DNA of 64,000 nt from Elysia marginata (taxonomy: Eukaryota; Mollusca; Gastropoda; Plakobranchidae): contig BMAT01013534.1 of assembly GCA_019649035.1 (NCBI GenBank), positions 101,758-165,757 of the forward strand. The letters are read 5' to 3'. Positions 14,325 through 27,427 of this stretch are shown piece after piece; position 1 is the stretch's first letter, and each line of letters begins with the position of its first letter. The notes beneath the pieces are model-generated. The model was not told the DNA's origin. It ran no database searches and was given only the letters and a program-made list of their open reading frames with translations. A program made the position numbers and the translations under genes.

Positions 14325-14851
14325 NNNNNNNNNNNNNNNNNNNNNNNNNNNNNNNNNNNNNNNNNNNNNNNNNNNNNNNNNNNNNNNNNNNNNNNNNNNN
14401 NNNNNNNNNNNNNNNNNNNNNNNNNNNNNNNNNNNNNNNNNNNNNNNNNNNNNNNNNNNNNNNNNNNNNNNNNNNNNNNNNNNNNNNNNNNNNNNNNNNN
14501 NNNNNNNNNNNNNNNNNNNNNNNNNNNNNNNNNNNNNNNNNNNNNNNNNNNNNNNNNNNNNNNNNNNNNNNNNNNNNNNNNNNNNNNNNNNNNNNNNNNN
14601 NNNNNNNNNNNNNNNNNNNNNNNNNNNNNNNNNNNNNNNNNNNNNNNNNNNNNNNNNNNNNNNNNNNNNNNNNNNNNNNNNNNNNNNNNNNNNNNNNNNN
14701 NNNNNNNNNNNNNNNNNNNNNNNNNNNNNNNNNNNNNNNNNNNNNNNNNNNNNNNNNNNNNNNNNNNNNNNNNNNNNNNNNNNNNNNNNNNNNNNNNNNN
14801 NNNNNNNNNNNNNNNNNNNNNNNNNNNNNNNNNNNNNNNNNNNNNNNNNNN
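14325..14851. other. assembly gap (527 N)
   Basis: The gap is flanked on the left by a poly-pyrimidine tract and on the right by an AGT/AGA repeat. It was probably caused by simple sequence. Confidence 0.99.
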
Positions 14852-17770
14852 AGTAGTAGTAGTAGAAGTAGTAGAAGTCGCAATCGTAGTAAATTAAAAA
14901 CATCCCCCATGATCTGCTCAGCAGCAGGAACGCACGTAGCATTTATGTCATAGAAAGCGAAGAAATATTAACTTACTCAGAATACAAAGAGATTGTGACA
15001 ACTGCACAGTGTATAATTCACCTATATTAAACGACTTCACTTAAAACTTACGTGTTGCTTTTTCTTGTGGAATTGTCTAAGTTTGCTTTTGAACTCAGTT
15101 GATAAAAGCTTATAAGGGCAAGGCATATTGACAATTGAATAGATCTATTGCACTTCCGGCATTCCTTCAATCGTATGGTAAAATTTATATTTTAGAACTA
15201 AGTCCGCTAAATCCTGCGGGTATTTTTACTAGTTTTATTGTGTCTGCTAAATGCCAATACGCCCATGATTCCATGAATTTGTTGCGTGTTGATTTTATTT
15301 ACTTATCATACACCATCGGCCATTTTCTTCAAAACAACGGAATCATATTAGGACAAACTTGTCGTTAAGATCATGTCTCTATAAAGATCAACTTTTTCAG
15401 ACACTATCTTTTTCTTCTTTACTATATAAACTTGGACGCAGACCAAAGCACCAATTTTTCAGAGGCAGCCAGACTTTCAAAGACAACAGACCAAAATAAT
15501 CCAAAAGAAATGTATAAAGAAAAGTTGATCATACAAATATTTTTCAGAAGAGGCTATCCTTTTTCTCGTGTCTGTGATCCAAGAATACAAATTTTTTCCC
15601 TCGGTATTAAGTTTTTTTAGAATCCTCAATAACGGAGAAATAGAATTTGATAAAAATCATTAGTTTTGGTCTATTTCTACTCGTAGCCTTGACTTTCCGA
15701 CATGCATAATTATGCAAAATTCTAATTTTACTTTAGATGTATAAAATCATTTTGTGAGACTACGTTTCACTTACAGAATTGGTTAGTTAGTTATGAATAC
15801 CTTTATTGTTATTCACATATGGCAGACATTGGCCAAAACTACTCTTCAACGAATAGAAAAACAAAAGACGCGACGGCTAGAAAAAAAACAATAGACGGAC
15901 AAGTAGAGGATCAGGGGTTCGAACCCTTTTTACATGGTGTTTCTGACCTAAATCTACGTCACAAATTGTGAAATCGACGTCACAACTTGAGAAACACAAT
16001 CTTTACCGCAGAATTTCTTCTTGCAGATTAGACATCCTTTTATGTAGCGCGATAGAACAAAAGTATTACGCAGTTTAAATGAAACGATCATAGAGCACTT
16101 TTGATGCACGATTCCGCACCAATAGGTAGATTAAGGTCAGAGCCATTAGATAAAAAATAGAGAGGTAATGTTGCAGCGGGTGATAGCAGACAGAGCTTTC
16201 GATTCGAAAAGCATCGTACCAAATTAGTAGCCTAAAAGATTCTGCTGTTTTGAGTGTGTGTAGTTAAAAAGGGGGGGGGTATAATCCCACTATCCCACCT
16301 CTCTTTTCATGGGACTAAGAGTGGCCGTAGGTACTGTAAAACTATTGGCCTACTAGCAAAGAAAACATTTGTTATTGTTAAGTTCTCTCAAGCTATACTT
16401 CGCCAAAGTTTGAAATACAACGTATGCTGACTACTCCTTGAATTTGAGTTTGTGCTTCGCAGCTGAGGTCATAACTGTTTTAATGTCAGCTAGTATTTTT
16501 ATTTGCTGCTTGTTTCTTGATTGAATGATTTAGGGGTGGCTTTATTACCCTTCGGTTTTACAGTCAAACCGCAAACTTACCATGCAGATTAGCTAGCATC
16601 AACGTTTTAAGTGGGTCTTGATAAATATGCAGTATTGTAATTTTAGATGAAAGATTTTCGCTACCTACATCTTTTTTTTTAGAGCGGTGATCCTCACATT
16701 AGCTTTATCCCTAATGGAACTTCACAAAGTGGACAGAATGATTGATTACGCTCCAGTGAGATCAATATTTTTAATCAAGTTCTCAGCCAAATAAATCGTG
16801 AAAAATTGGCGAGTATAGGAAGCGTAAGAAATATCAAAGACTAATGTGAAGAAAGTCCTTGTTAACATCGAATGAGAGAATTGGGTACAACTTAACATCA
16901 AAGGTTGGTGTCGTGTCCAGTGAAATTCCGAAAACCGTCGCAACCGAGTCAGATAAAAGGCCTACCATTTTTAGTTTAGATCAATTTCGTGCAAAATGTC
17001 GCTAGAACGCATTAAATCTAAAAAAAAACCCAGTCAATTTATTGACATCGCAAGTAAAACAACTAAATTTGAACACTTCCTTGACTGTTTGGCACCTGTA
17101 ACAAAAGCAATAGCCCAAAATCCAACCAAAACATGTAATATGCAGCACAACAGTAACAGCAGCAACAACAACAACTATCTTAAAAGAATTACTACAAGTA
17201 ATATGCATATACACTATATATTGAAAAAATGTATTTTTAAAGGTTGTAATTGATGTCTTGTTTTTGTTTTACCTCGTTGTAGATGATGCGCTAAACAAAG
17301 GGATTCAGAAATAGACAAACAGCAAACAAGAAGAGAGCCATCTTGTCCGAGTTTAACATTTATTGCGTTGGAACAATCAGTAAGGGGTTCATTTCTTTAA
17401 GATTTATTTAGAAAAAAAACAAGGCAGCGTTATCTTTTTTACTTTTTTCTCTCGTGGCCTTTCATTCTAAATAAAACTACAAAATTCAATACCGAGTACA
17501 TGCGTGATCTTAGAGATCAGATTTAAATTTTTGAAAAGACATCTATCTCATACATACAACTTTGTTTTGTTTATCATGCGGTTCAATTATTCAACTATTT
17601 TGATACTATAGCAATCCCATACAGCACATTTTCATTTCAATTTTCACAAAGCAAAACATATCTATTGATTAAGTAAACTCTAAAATATTCATATATCAAT
17701 GGTGCATTTTGATCATGCTCAAATAAGAAGTATTAATCTGTTTTCAAATTCGTTATAAAACATTAAAATT
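14852..17770. other. intergenic region, no gene recognised
   Basis: No supported exon on either strand. A short tRNA-like B-box sequence near 15.92 kb (ggggttcgaaccc) suggests an old SINE or tRNA remnant, too decayed to annotate. The open frames near 15.1-15.6, 16.75 and 17.0 kb lack splice signals and family resemblance. Confidence 0.4.
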
Positions 17771-17774
17771 CTTG

Positions 17775-17780
17775 TTTATT
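17775..17780 (-). promoter_or_regulatory. polyadenylation signal (AATAAA on minus strand)
   Basis: The plus-strand TTTATT reads AATAAA on the minus strand. It lies about 70 bases beyond the stop codon of the acyl-CoA synthetase-like gene (stop at 17854-17852), a plausible position for its 3' end. Confidence 0.5.
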
Positions 17781-17851
17781 AGGGTATTTACTAATCGCAG
17801 GGCTAAGCATCCTCGCTTCGTACTTAGAGCGACAAGTGGATCCAGATCTAT

Positions 17852-20744
17852 CTAGCTATCTATATTGTCAGTACCACTGATGACTGCAGCTGTTGTGTGG
17901 GCGAGCGTGTGCTTGTCCACCTCTTTGCCCAGCATGGGGAAGTCCGTGAAGAAGAACACGTAGGTGGGCATGTGAGGGTTGTCGTCCTCGTCTGCGGTGC
18001 CGCCCAACATGTAGCGACAGAACTCCTTCACTCGCTCGATCGTCACCGAGTCCTGGCTCCTTGGAATCACGCATGCGCACATCTGAAAACGGGATATAAA
18101 TACACAAGATACTGGCGATCAAAAAGAATTATGAAGACAACCGATAAACTAAATTATTGCTTACAATCATGTTGCGTCCCATTTTCATACGGTTTATAAC
18201 ATTACTGGTTTGGAATATTAAATTTGACAGTGAAATTTTAAGTACCAGCCCAACTCTTATATTTCTATGAGCATGAAGAAAATGTCACAGTACTTCTAAA
18301 GTAATTATTAAATTTTGCTCATGGCGTTTGCATATTGTTCATTATTGAGTACATTCATGTGTATTTTAACCTTAACCTGGTTTGAAACTTAAAAACTTGA
18401 AAATTGAAACGCGAAATTGAAATGCTACTGAGATCCAAGTTTATTGGCCACAGTGGCCTAGTTATCATGCTGGCACATTGTTTTGGGTATCCACCTGCAC
18501 AACAAAGGCAAAAGAGACAGCAGATGACATAAAATAGTGATAACCTTAATCAGTTGCAAAGGGTATGTTTGTTTTTAAAAATGAAACGGATTTAGGGACG
18601 ACCTTGATGTGACGTCTCTTATCGCATACACTCTAAGAAATTAGTGAAGTTGAGCTGTTACCTGGATGACACCTTTGTCATCTCTTATGGACACAATGGA
18701 AACCTTCCAGATGCCAGGACATTGGTTCACCTTCTCCTCAATGTCCCGCGGGAAAATAGCCGTGTCTCCTCGTATAATGGCCTGGGACTTCCTTCCCAAA
18801 ACAAACAGCATGTCTGGAATGGTTGACACAATCTCAAGTATGATTATTTAATGCAACTTCTCATAGCGTCTTAGAATATTGTCGTGAATTTTTAATTTGC
18901 AGAAATAAATTATTTTATTTTTATGTCGACTCCTCTTGTTACATGTGTCTAGGGAACAGAGAGAATAATACTGCGTTCAGGAAACAACCAATTTGTGCGC
19001 TCTATTATTATAACGCGCGTTGAAAGCACTGAAGGTGAATTTCGAGGTCTGTTCTATAAATAAATATCTTTTGTTATATGTTAAGAACCACAAAACATGG
19101 CATCAACAAATTTGGACCCAAGTACCTTCGTTGTGTCAGATACTCAACAAAGTCACCACTTTATTTCAAACATTTCAGCCACAGACGCAGCCAGCTGTCA
19201 GATTATGCTCCGAATGTCGCTTCGTTCAGCAAAACGTTTCTTGCTAAATCAAACTTTGTTTTTTTTATAAAAAAAAAAAACGTCTTCCAAAAACGTATCT
19301 TTGTGCTGGGAAAAAGAAAAAAGTTATCTGGTGCCAGATCAGAAAGTATTTATGATGATCCAATTATTTCAAGCTGCATGCGTGCAAAAGGTTCTCACCA
19401 TTCTTGTTGAGTGTACTCGACGTTGCCCTAAAAATTAACAACTACGTCAGTAGGGTTAAACTTAAAGCACCTTTTCCAAATTAAGGGTGCCAGTTTGTCT
19501 ACTTGACTATAATTGCAATAGTTTGCAATAGCAATCAATTCTCTTGACATGCTGTCGCTACACTCCCAGGTCTCGAAACATCCTAAACACAGGTTCTCCC
19601 TTCCTTAAATCCTACCTTCCAACTATATTAAGGATTATGATCCCCTATTGCCGAGAATAGATTTTGGTCGATAGCTCAAGGTTTTTATCCAAAAGAAACA
19701 AAAACTTTATAAATATTCGGATATATCTGGGACCGATTATCTCAAATTTAAGACATCGATCTTACTGGGAAAAGTCGTGTCACCGAATGTCAACAAACAA
19801 CTCTAAATTCATATCCTTCCAATTTAGTGTTTTGAAAATGTTATGCTAGTTTTTCTAAAAGGTAATCTTTACTTGTTTACAGTTTCAGATATATCGATTT
19901 CTAGCTGTAGATTTTATAGAGACAAGAAAGCTATTTATAAAACAGACCTCGTAACAAAATAAAAAGGAATAACTAACAAGATTTAAAGAGGCAAAGAAAG
20001 GAAGAAAGAATATTCAATTTTGGCAGTTAAATAACAATGCCCTTCATCTTTGCATGACCCTCAAAACTAATTACATCGCATTTCAAGGAATATTATGTAG
20101 CTTATCTGACAGTTGAGGCGCAGCAATAAGAAGCAGTGAAAACTTTAAGAAAAAGATAGAAAAAGACGAAAAGCAAGATGGGCGAGAAAATAGTGATGTT
20201 TACGATGCTAATGGTTTTCTATTGCTGCGGAGATGATGGTAATGATGCCAGTGAAAAAGAGGAAGAAGACAGCTGCGGTCAAGGTGTTACTGATGATGAT
20301 GACGACAATGATAGCGATAGACGTCGTGACAGTGATAGTGGTGGTGGCGGTAGAACTAAAGTGAGGTTGTAAGAACTGGCGATGTTGACACAAAGTTGTG
20401 CGATGGTACAGTACGAACCATGGAATGGGCTGTTGCTTTGGCTATCGTAAAAGCCAAGATCTCCAGTTTTGAGGTATCCATCAGCACCGACGGCAGACTG
20501 AGTCAGGGCATTATCGTTATAATATTGCTTGCAAACTAGTTTTCCGCGTAGGACAATCTCTCCGACCTAAAACAAAAAAACCCAGAAAGGTCAAATTCTA
20601 AACCATCGAGAGAGGTGTATTTTAACTATTAAATTTCAGCAGGACTGTTGACAGCTTTCTGTAGGCCGTCTAGGGAACTTACTCATTGCAGAACCAAAAC
20701 CTAGCATAGTCTGTGTTCCTTCCTGACCCCTTTCTCTCTCTCCC

Positions 20745-20807
<63 letters not shown>

Positions 20808-23558
20808 AAAGGCTATAGTTTCTTATTGTGCACCTTACAAGTTTTGACGGCTCTGGCGCCATGAATGTCCAGTTTTGTTCTGTGTGGATCAGATAGTTAA
20901 AAGGCAAGTAGAGCAAGAGTTTCTTATTGCGCACCTTAGAAGGTTTGACGGCTCCGGCGCCATGAATGTCCAGTTTTGTTCTATGTGGATCAGATAGTTC
21001 GCCCACACAGCCCTGAGAGAAGCGGTTTTTGGTCTCCTTGGTGACCACAAGCCGTGACACCAGGCCAGCCTCTGGTTTGGGAGCAGATAGATACAACAAT
21101 GGTCTAATTAGAAATCGATCACAATACAATTGGTTAGATACGTATTTTAATGATGTGTATAATTGAGAAAGGGGACTACATCTTACTTCTTACTTCTTTA
21201 CTCCGAAAATTCGTCTGCTCAGGTACAAATGTAAGTCTTATATTGGGAATGATAACTTCATTCAATTAGCAAAAACCTCACATGAAAGTATGGTATAATC
21301 TCTACCTGTGTTATATCATTAAATAAGATCCAATGTGTATACTGGTTTTATTAACTATTCTGGGGGAATTATCATTGTTTATATTTATTTGTGTTTTCCT
21401 TATATCGATCTTTATATGTGTTAGAGTTTCCGACATCCAAAAGATTAGTTGCAATGCAGGAATAACCTTTATTTTTAGCAAAAATTGTGACAACAGTGTT
21501 AATTTATACGTGAATTATCATCGAGATAAGTAGACGTCTTATATCGGTATACATACTTTAAGGCCATTATCATAAAGCGTCATCAACAAACCACGCTAAA
21601 AAAAAATAAAAACCAATAGAAAAAAGTCGTACAACAAACTATGGCAAACTGAACGCGGACGACAGGGAAAACGTTAGGAGAATCACCAATAACAGAGTAG
21701 CAGTTGATAACGGAGGTGGTCACTTCTCCTATAGCATCCATGACAGGCGGCTTCACATGGCCACTGGTTGTGATGATTCTCAGTAGCCAGTGCCCCTTGG
21801 GCAAGTCCTCGCAGTGGGACGCCAGCATCACGATCATGGGAGGCTCCAGGCTGGCCGCCGTACACATCTCTTGCTCCAGCACATTCCAGGTCTGGCCAGT
21901 GGGTGCGGAAGTTTTAACGGTAAGTGCCACCCAAATAGACTAAAAATGTTACACAATATGGGACCTGCATACTCGATTGATGTTTGGTACACTTATCAAG
22001 TTGGCGCCCAAAAGGAGAAAACGATATGGACCTTACAAATCAACCATATCCCCAATGATTGTTAGTGTGACAGGCGTCATATTGGAAAGCAAAGGACTAA
22101 TTTTTAAAAGGTTTGCATTGCACTGTCTTGATAAGTACACAATTATTCTAAATTGATAAATATTAAATTCTATTGTCTACTCCAACCATCTTGACCTTCA
22201 GATTACCGTTTCTACTATAAAAATGGCCTATAATGTCATACTGGCATCCTGTATTCACGGCCATAAAGTTGCAAACAGTAGACTCTATAGTCAAGTGTTG
22301 TCATGTGCAACAGCGTTAATTTTTGTCAAGCATAATCATTGTCATGTCATACTTGGTCTCCGCAACCACTTTTACGTGCATTTTCTCTGCTTGATATCGT
22401 TGATTTTCATAAGTTAAAAGAACCGTCTTAAATTGTCAAGCTAATCTTAGTACCTAATCCTCTTTGAATGTTTGCCTAATTCCTTCATACTTTGTTCCAG
22501 CTCATGTAAGCGACATTATGACATCGTCGTGACGAAAATGCATTTCAAAGTAAGCAAAATTCAATTCATAATACAGAGAATTACAGTTGTATTTTGTAAA
22601 AAAAATATTCATGGTCAGTACTCAATGTACTTTCTAGAAACATTTAACACCACTCTGTTTACTTCCAAATAATAATTAAACACATGAAGATATTTCTTCT
22701 TTTTGTTGGGGATATTATTGTCTGGCATAGTAGGCTACTATAATTATGGGCATAATAAAGTCTCGCTCTATTTAAACAGGTGCCGTGTCATTTTGAAAAA
22801 TCTTCAAGGGAATGTGTCAATAGGAAATTCATACCCAGATGCCGATACTGAGAATAAAATAATTTTGCAGTGCTGTCCTGACTGCATTGAGCACCGTACA
22901 AGAATAGTGTATAAAATTATATCGTAGTTGTAAAACATTTTTTTCTTTAAATCTGAATTTGGTAAATTTTTATAAGGATTTAATATTAATTTTACCCAAG
23001 TATACTGAAAAATATAAAGACATACTTTGTAACGAAATCTAGGGCTGCCCAAGTCAAGCACATATCCACGACCCATAAACTTCCCTTCGTTTTTAATAGG
23101 GCTGAAGAGACTAAAGCTAATAGAAAACACTTATTTTCTCAAATCATTCTCAAAATGGACTTAACCAATTTTTTTTTTTTTTTTAAAAAGACAGAATGTA
23201 TGACATTGTAGTTGCACGAACCTCTCGCACCACTCTCTGTGCCGGGCAGTTATGCAGTGTGGTTTTCACCATGGTGAAGCCAGTCGTTATGTAGCACAGG
23301 GTAAACCCCGATGTCCAGCTGACCGGCCAATCACAGTAGACCACATCGTCCTTGGTGAGCTGAAGCATCTCTTGAGCGCGTTGAGCCAGTTGGATGACAG
23401 CGATGTGCGTACGCAGGACCATCTTGTAGATGCCTTAGATGAACAGTAGCAAGAAAACTAGTACATAACTCTATAAGATTTCGTGAATAGAGAATAAATC
23501 CTTGCAAGTAATTCCAATTAGATGGGTATTGTTTTCTACTCGTGCTGAATTCATTGTT

Positions 23559-23635
<77 letters not shown>

Positions 23636-23756
23636 GGTAGTGGTGGTAGTGTTGATGAGGATTGTAACAATTATTATCACTATAACAATTATCATGATTA
23701 TCGTTATTTTTTTATTATTGTTATCATTATTCTTATTATGATCATCATTATTATTA

Positions 23757-23806
<50 letters not shown>

Positions 23807-26800
23807 AAGGCAACATACAGAAGCAAAGAGTTTCAAGCTGTTGAGAAAATTGTTGTAAGTCAACATCAATATTTGAGAAAGTGATTTCATCACTCAATAC
23901 AATAAGATTCGGTAAGGAAACTTCCTGTATTGAGGGTCCTAACGCTGTGAGATTTAGCAAAAGAATATTTGCATTGTGCACTCTCAGTTATACACACACT
24001 CTCACCTTCTGCCACAGTTCTGCGGATGAAAATGACAGCCGGGTCGTACGAGTTGACAATCTCAACAAATGTTGCTCCATGCTGATCTATCAGATCGAAG
24101 CAAGATTTTTCCCCCAAAGCTTGCTCGCCCTTTAGCTGCATACAGGAGTAGAAAAAAAGACTATCTTTTAATGGGAAAATGAAATGGTGATGATACAGGA
24201 TACTTTAAAGTGGAAAACGTATAAACGTAAGTACTTCATAATCTTTTGTTTTTCAAGCTCCGTTACGTTGAAACTGTATCGATGTGGCTTCGATTACTTT
24301 TGCTAAAATGGTTTCAAAGATGTAGGTAGCAGTAGCGCTGACCTATTCTTTGTGAATGAAATAAAAATGATACCCCCTGTCAGCTTCTCACTTACAATAA
24401 TTAATAACAGTTTGAACTATTGTTCTAATTTCGATATGGTATCATTTGCATGCATCTTCATTCTTCACCGCTGTCTATGTTTCCATTCCTCGAAGGTATA
24501 ACTATAAGTATGACATGTCTATTCCTCCATTCAGCTTCCTCTCATCTACCTCGAAACTGCTGCTGATACTGGAACAATTTAAAAAGTTTCCCAACCTTCA
24601 TAAGATGCTGCATGCGGAACTTGAATATTTTTTCCAGTCCAGGCAATTCTTTTAGTGTCGCCCTCTCGATGTCAGCATAGCTGTTTTCCACATCATGGGC
24701 CACCTGTGTTTGAAATCATCAGAACCAGTATTTCATTTTATATTCCATTTCCGATTCTAAAAAGGGTGGGGTTGTTGACTTCGATACATTCATTTGTAAT
24801 TTTCATAGTAAAAATTTATAACCTTTATGAATAACTTCTTTCCGGTTTAGAAATTGAATAAAGAAAATTTCAGAATGCGACACCAAAAAAACCAAAACTC
24901 GTTTAACTTTCTTAGACCTTTCATGCATTTCCTGGGGGTGGGGGGTGTTGTTTTTTGTTGTTGTTGTTGTTGTTGTTCTTTCTTTTTTTTCTTTTTTGGA
25001 GGGGGTGGTCGATGTTATTTTTTTTTCAACAGAATAATTATAGTCAAGTTTTTTTTTCTAAATTCACATTAGTATGGATTGTTTTAGATTACGCCTTCAT
25101 CAAATATTTGTTTTCTTTGAACACAATCAATGCCAGTTATATAACGCACTTGCAAATTTAAGCTAACATCCCTCTCACCATTTTCCATGCCATCGAGGAC
25201 TCATCATTAGGATCTACTACCAGGTGCTTCACATTTGCTTTCTGCAACGGCACCCAGAAACGCTGACCCTCATCCACAATACACAGGCCGTCCATCAGCA
25301 CCGCTCCTGACAACATTAATATTGTGGGGCGCGTCATTTCTGTCTGGGTTTAGTTAACTTACGTTTCTGGTGTTTTGTTGTTGTTGTTTGTTTTTTTGTT
25401 TGGGGACNNNNNNNNNNNNNNNNNNNNNNNNNNNNNNNNNNNNNNNNNNNNNNNNNNNNNNNNNNNNNNNNNNNNNNNNNNNNNNCAATGATGAACAGTT
25501 ATTTCTTACTTATGTATTTTATCAAAAATGAAAGCCTTACAAACATTATAAAACAACAATGTTAAATCATCTTAAAATAAAATAGCAAGATATTTATTAA
25601 AACTATTTACTCACAGAAATGTTCAATACCCAGTAGTACCAGTATGCAAAATGTATTCATTATAAAAGTTGTATGCAGCATTGATCATTTCAAAAATATG
25701 TTTTTCCTTCGATGACAAACTCATTTTTGGTGAAGAAAATATTAATAATTATTATGACTATTGACTTCTATTGAAATAGTTCCTTGCACACCTTCATAAC
25801 ACACATAAAAAAGTCATTTTACCTTCAAACAAAAGTGAACACTGGTCTTCATTTAGTTATATATATATGATAGTGGAATGTCTTTAGTAATGAAATATCT
25901 GACTAAAGGAAGTGCAATTAGTGCTCATGTGATATATAAAATAGCAGGAACAGTAAAACTAGTGTGTGTAAGGAACCTTTTACATTGTTACTCACAGAAA
26001 TGTTCAATAACCTGTAGTATCAGTATGTAAAATGTATTCATTACAAGTTTTCTGCAGTATGTATCACTTTAAAAAAATATGTTTTCCACTTGATGGTGAA
26101 CTCATTTTGATAATGAAAACATCTGGTTGACATCAACTTCCTTGGACACCCCCCTCCCCCTGTCAACTTATGTGAACTATTGACTGACCCCCCCCCCCTC
26201 CCCCCTTTTGGTTGACGTCAATTGTGAACGGTCCCTTGCTTGTTTTGTTGTTGTTGCTTGTTTTTTTTGTTGTTGTTGTTTGTGCGTGTGTGTCCTCTCG
26301 TTGATTCCAGACTTAGATGGATAAAAGTTTCTAATACTTCAAGGAATTATATAAATTAGGAATTCTTATGAACTCACCGATGGTGTTTCTTGTGATTTAA
26401 ATTTAGATCTTTAATTCTCTACAATACATAGAAAAGAAAGTCCCTGTAGAATAAGAAAACAACCCAACAAACGAGGAGGAAACAGATGCAAGCAAGGACG
26501 ACATCCTTACACAAACGAACGAGAAAAGGAATGAACAAGAAATAGGAAAGTAACATGGTTTCACCCGCCATACAGCAAAAATGTAACAACTAATATCGAC
26601 AAATTCTTTTTTTCCACTATAAACCAATCGCTTTCCCAAAAACACAAGCTGCACATAATAATGGGGAAAATACGATCAAAACTTAGCTGCAGTTGTATGA
26701 CCAAAATAAAACAAGCCATTGATAATAACAACAAGGCAACCCTCAAAAACACTAGAGAATGTGATACTACTATAAACAATAGAATGTGCAACTGCAGAAA

Positions 26801-27383
26801 CAAAACTATATGTCCTTCAAAGGTAACTTCTTGCAAACGGGTGTGATTTATCAAGCAACCGCCACACTAGAAACCAACTAAGAAACAAACACATCTATAG
26901 AGATAACAGATAAATTAATTTAAAACTAGATATACCATCACTGTTCCAGCTTCCGTCTAGAGCATAAGCAATTTACAACCCTTAATGGGCACATTTGTGA
27001 TGCAAAGAACGCAGTCGTAAATAACAACATATCATGGGAAATATTAGAAAATGCACTCCCATACTCTTTGAAGACAAAAAGATGCAACCTATGCCTTGCA
27101 GAAAAGTAAGCAACTTTATCTGAGAGACCTAGCCTAAACAAACGAAAGGAAATTATTTCCTCACATTGTATGCACCGTAGGAAACATTTACTTTAACAGA
27201 AGGACAACAATCAAGACAGAGCAAAAACGAAATACTTGCCTGAAGAGTGTGCGGCGACGACGGCCGCACACGAAACATGTATGTAGCAAGACGAAAATGA
27301 TGTAAGTCATATTAATAGATAACCACTCCGTTTTATTTAAAAGCCTGGAGCACTTTTTATATGTTTTCTTATACGGATAACAC

Positions 27384-27427
<44 letters not shown>

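Noticed and set aside
14170-14942. Long open frames across the gap
   Set aside because: They are made almost entirely of N; the flanks are simple repeats.
15905-15935. tRNA gene suggested by ggggttcgaaccc
   Set aside because: Only a B-box-like T-arm is present; no A-box, anticodon arm or closing acceptor stem can be folded from the flanks.
18448-18510. SINE head suggested by cagtggcctagttatc
   Set aside because: An A-box-like string alone, without a B-box or known body, is not enough.
23471-23893. 140-codon Asn/Ile/Thr-rich minus-strand frame
   Set aside because: It is a reading of the ATT and GAT microsatellites inside an intron.
24550-24703. Longer version of acyl-CoA synthetase exon 3 ending at GAG|GTAGAT
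   Set aside because: It has a better-looking donor but leaves phase 1, which puts exon 4 out of frame; the GTTGGG donor at 24595 keeps phase 0 and the family pattern.
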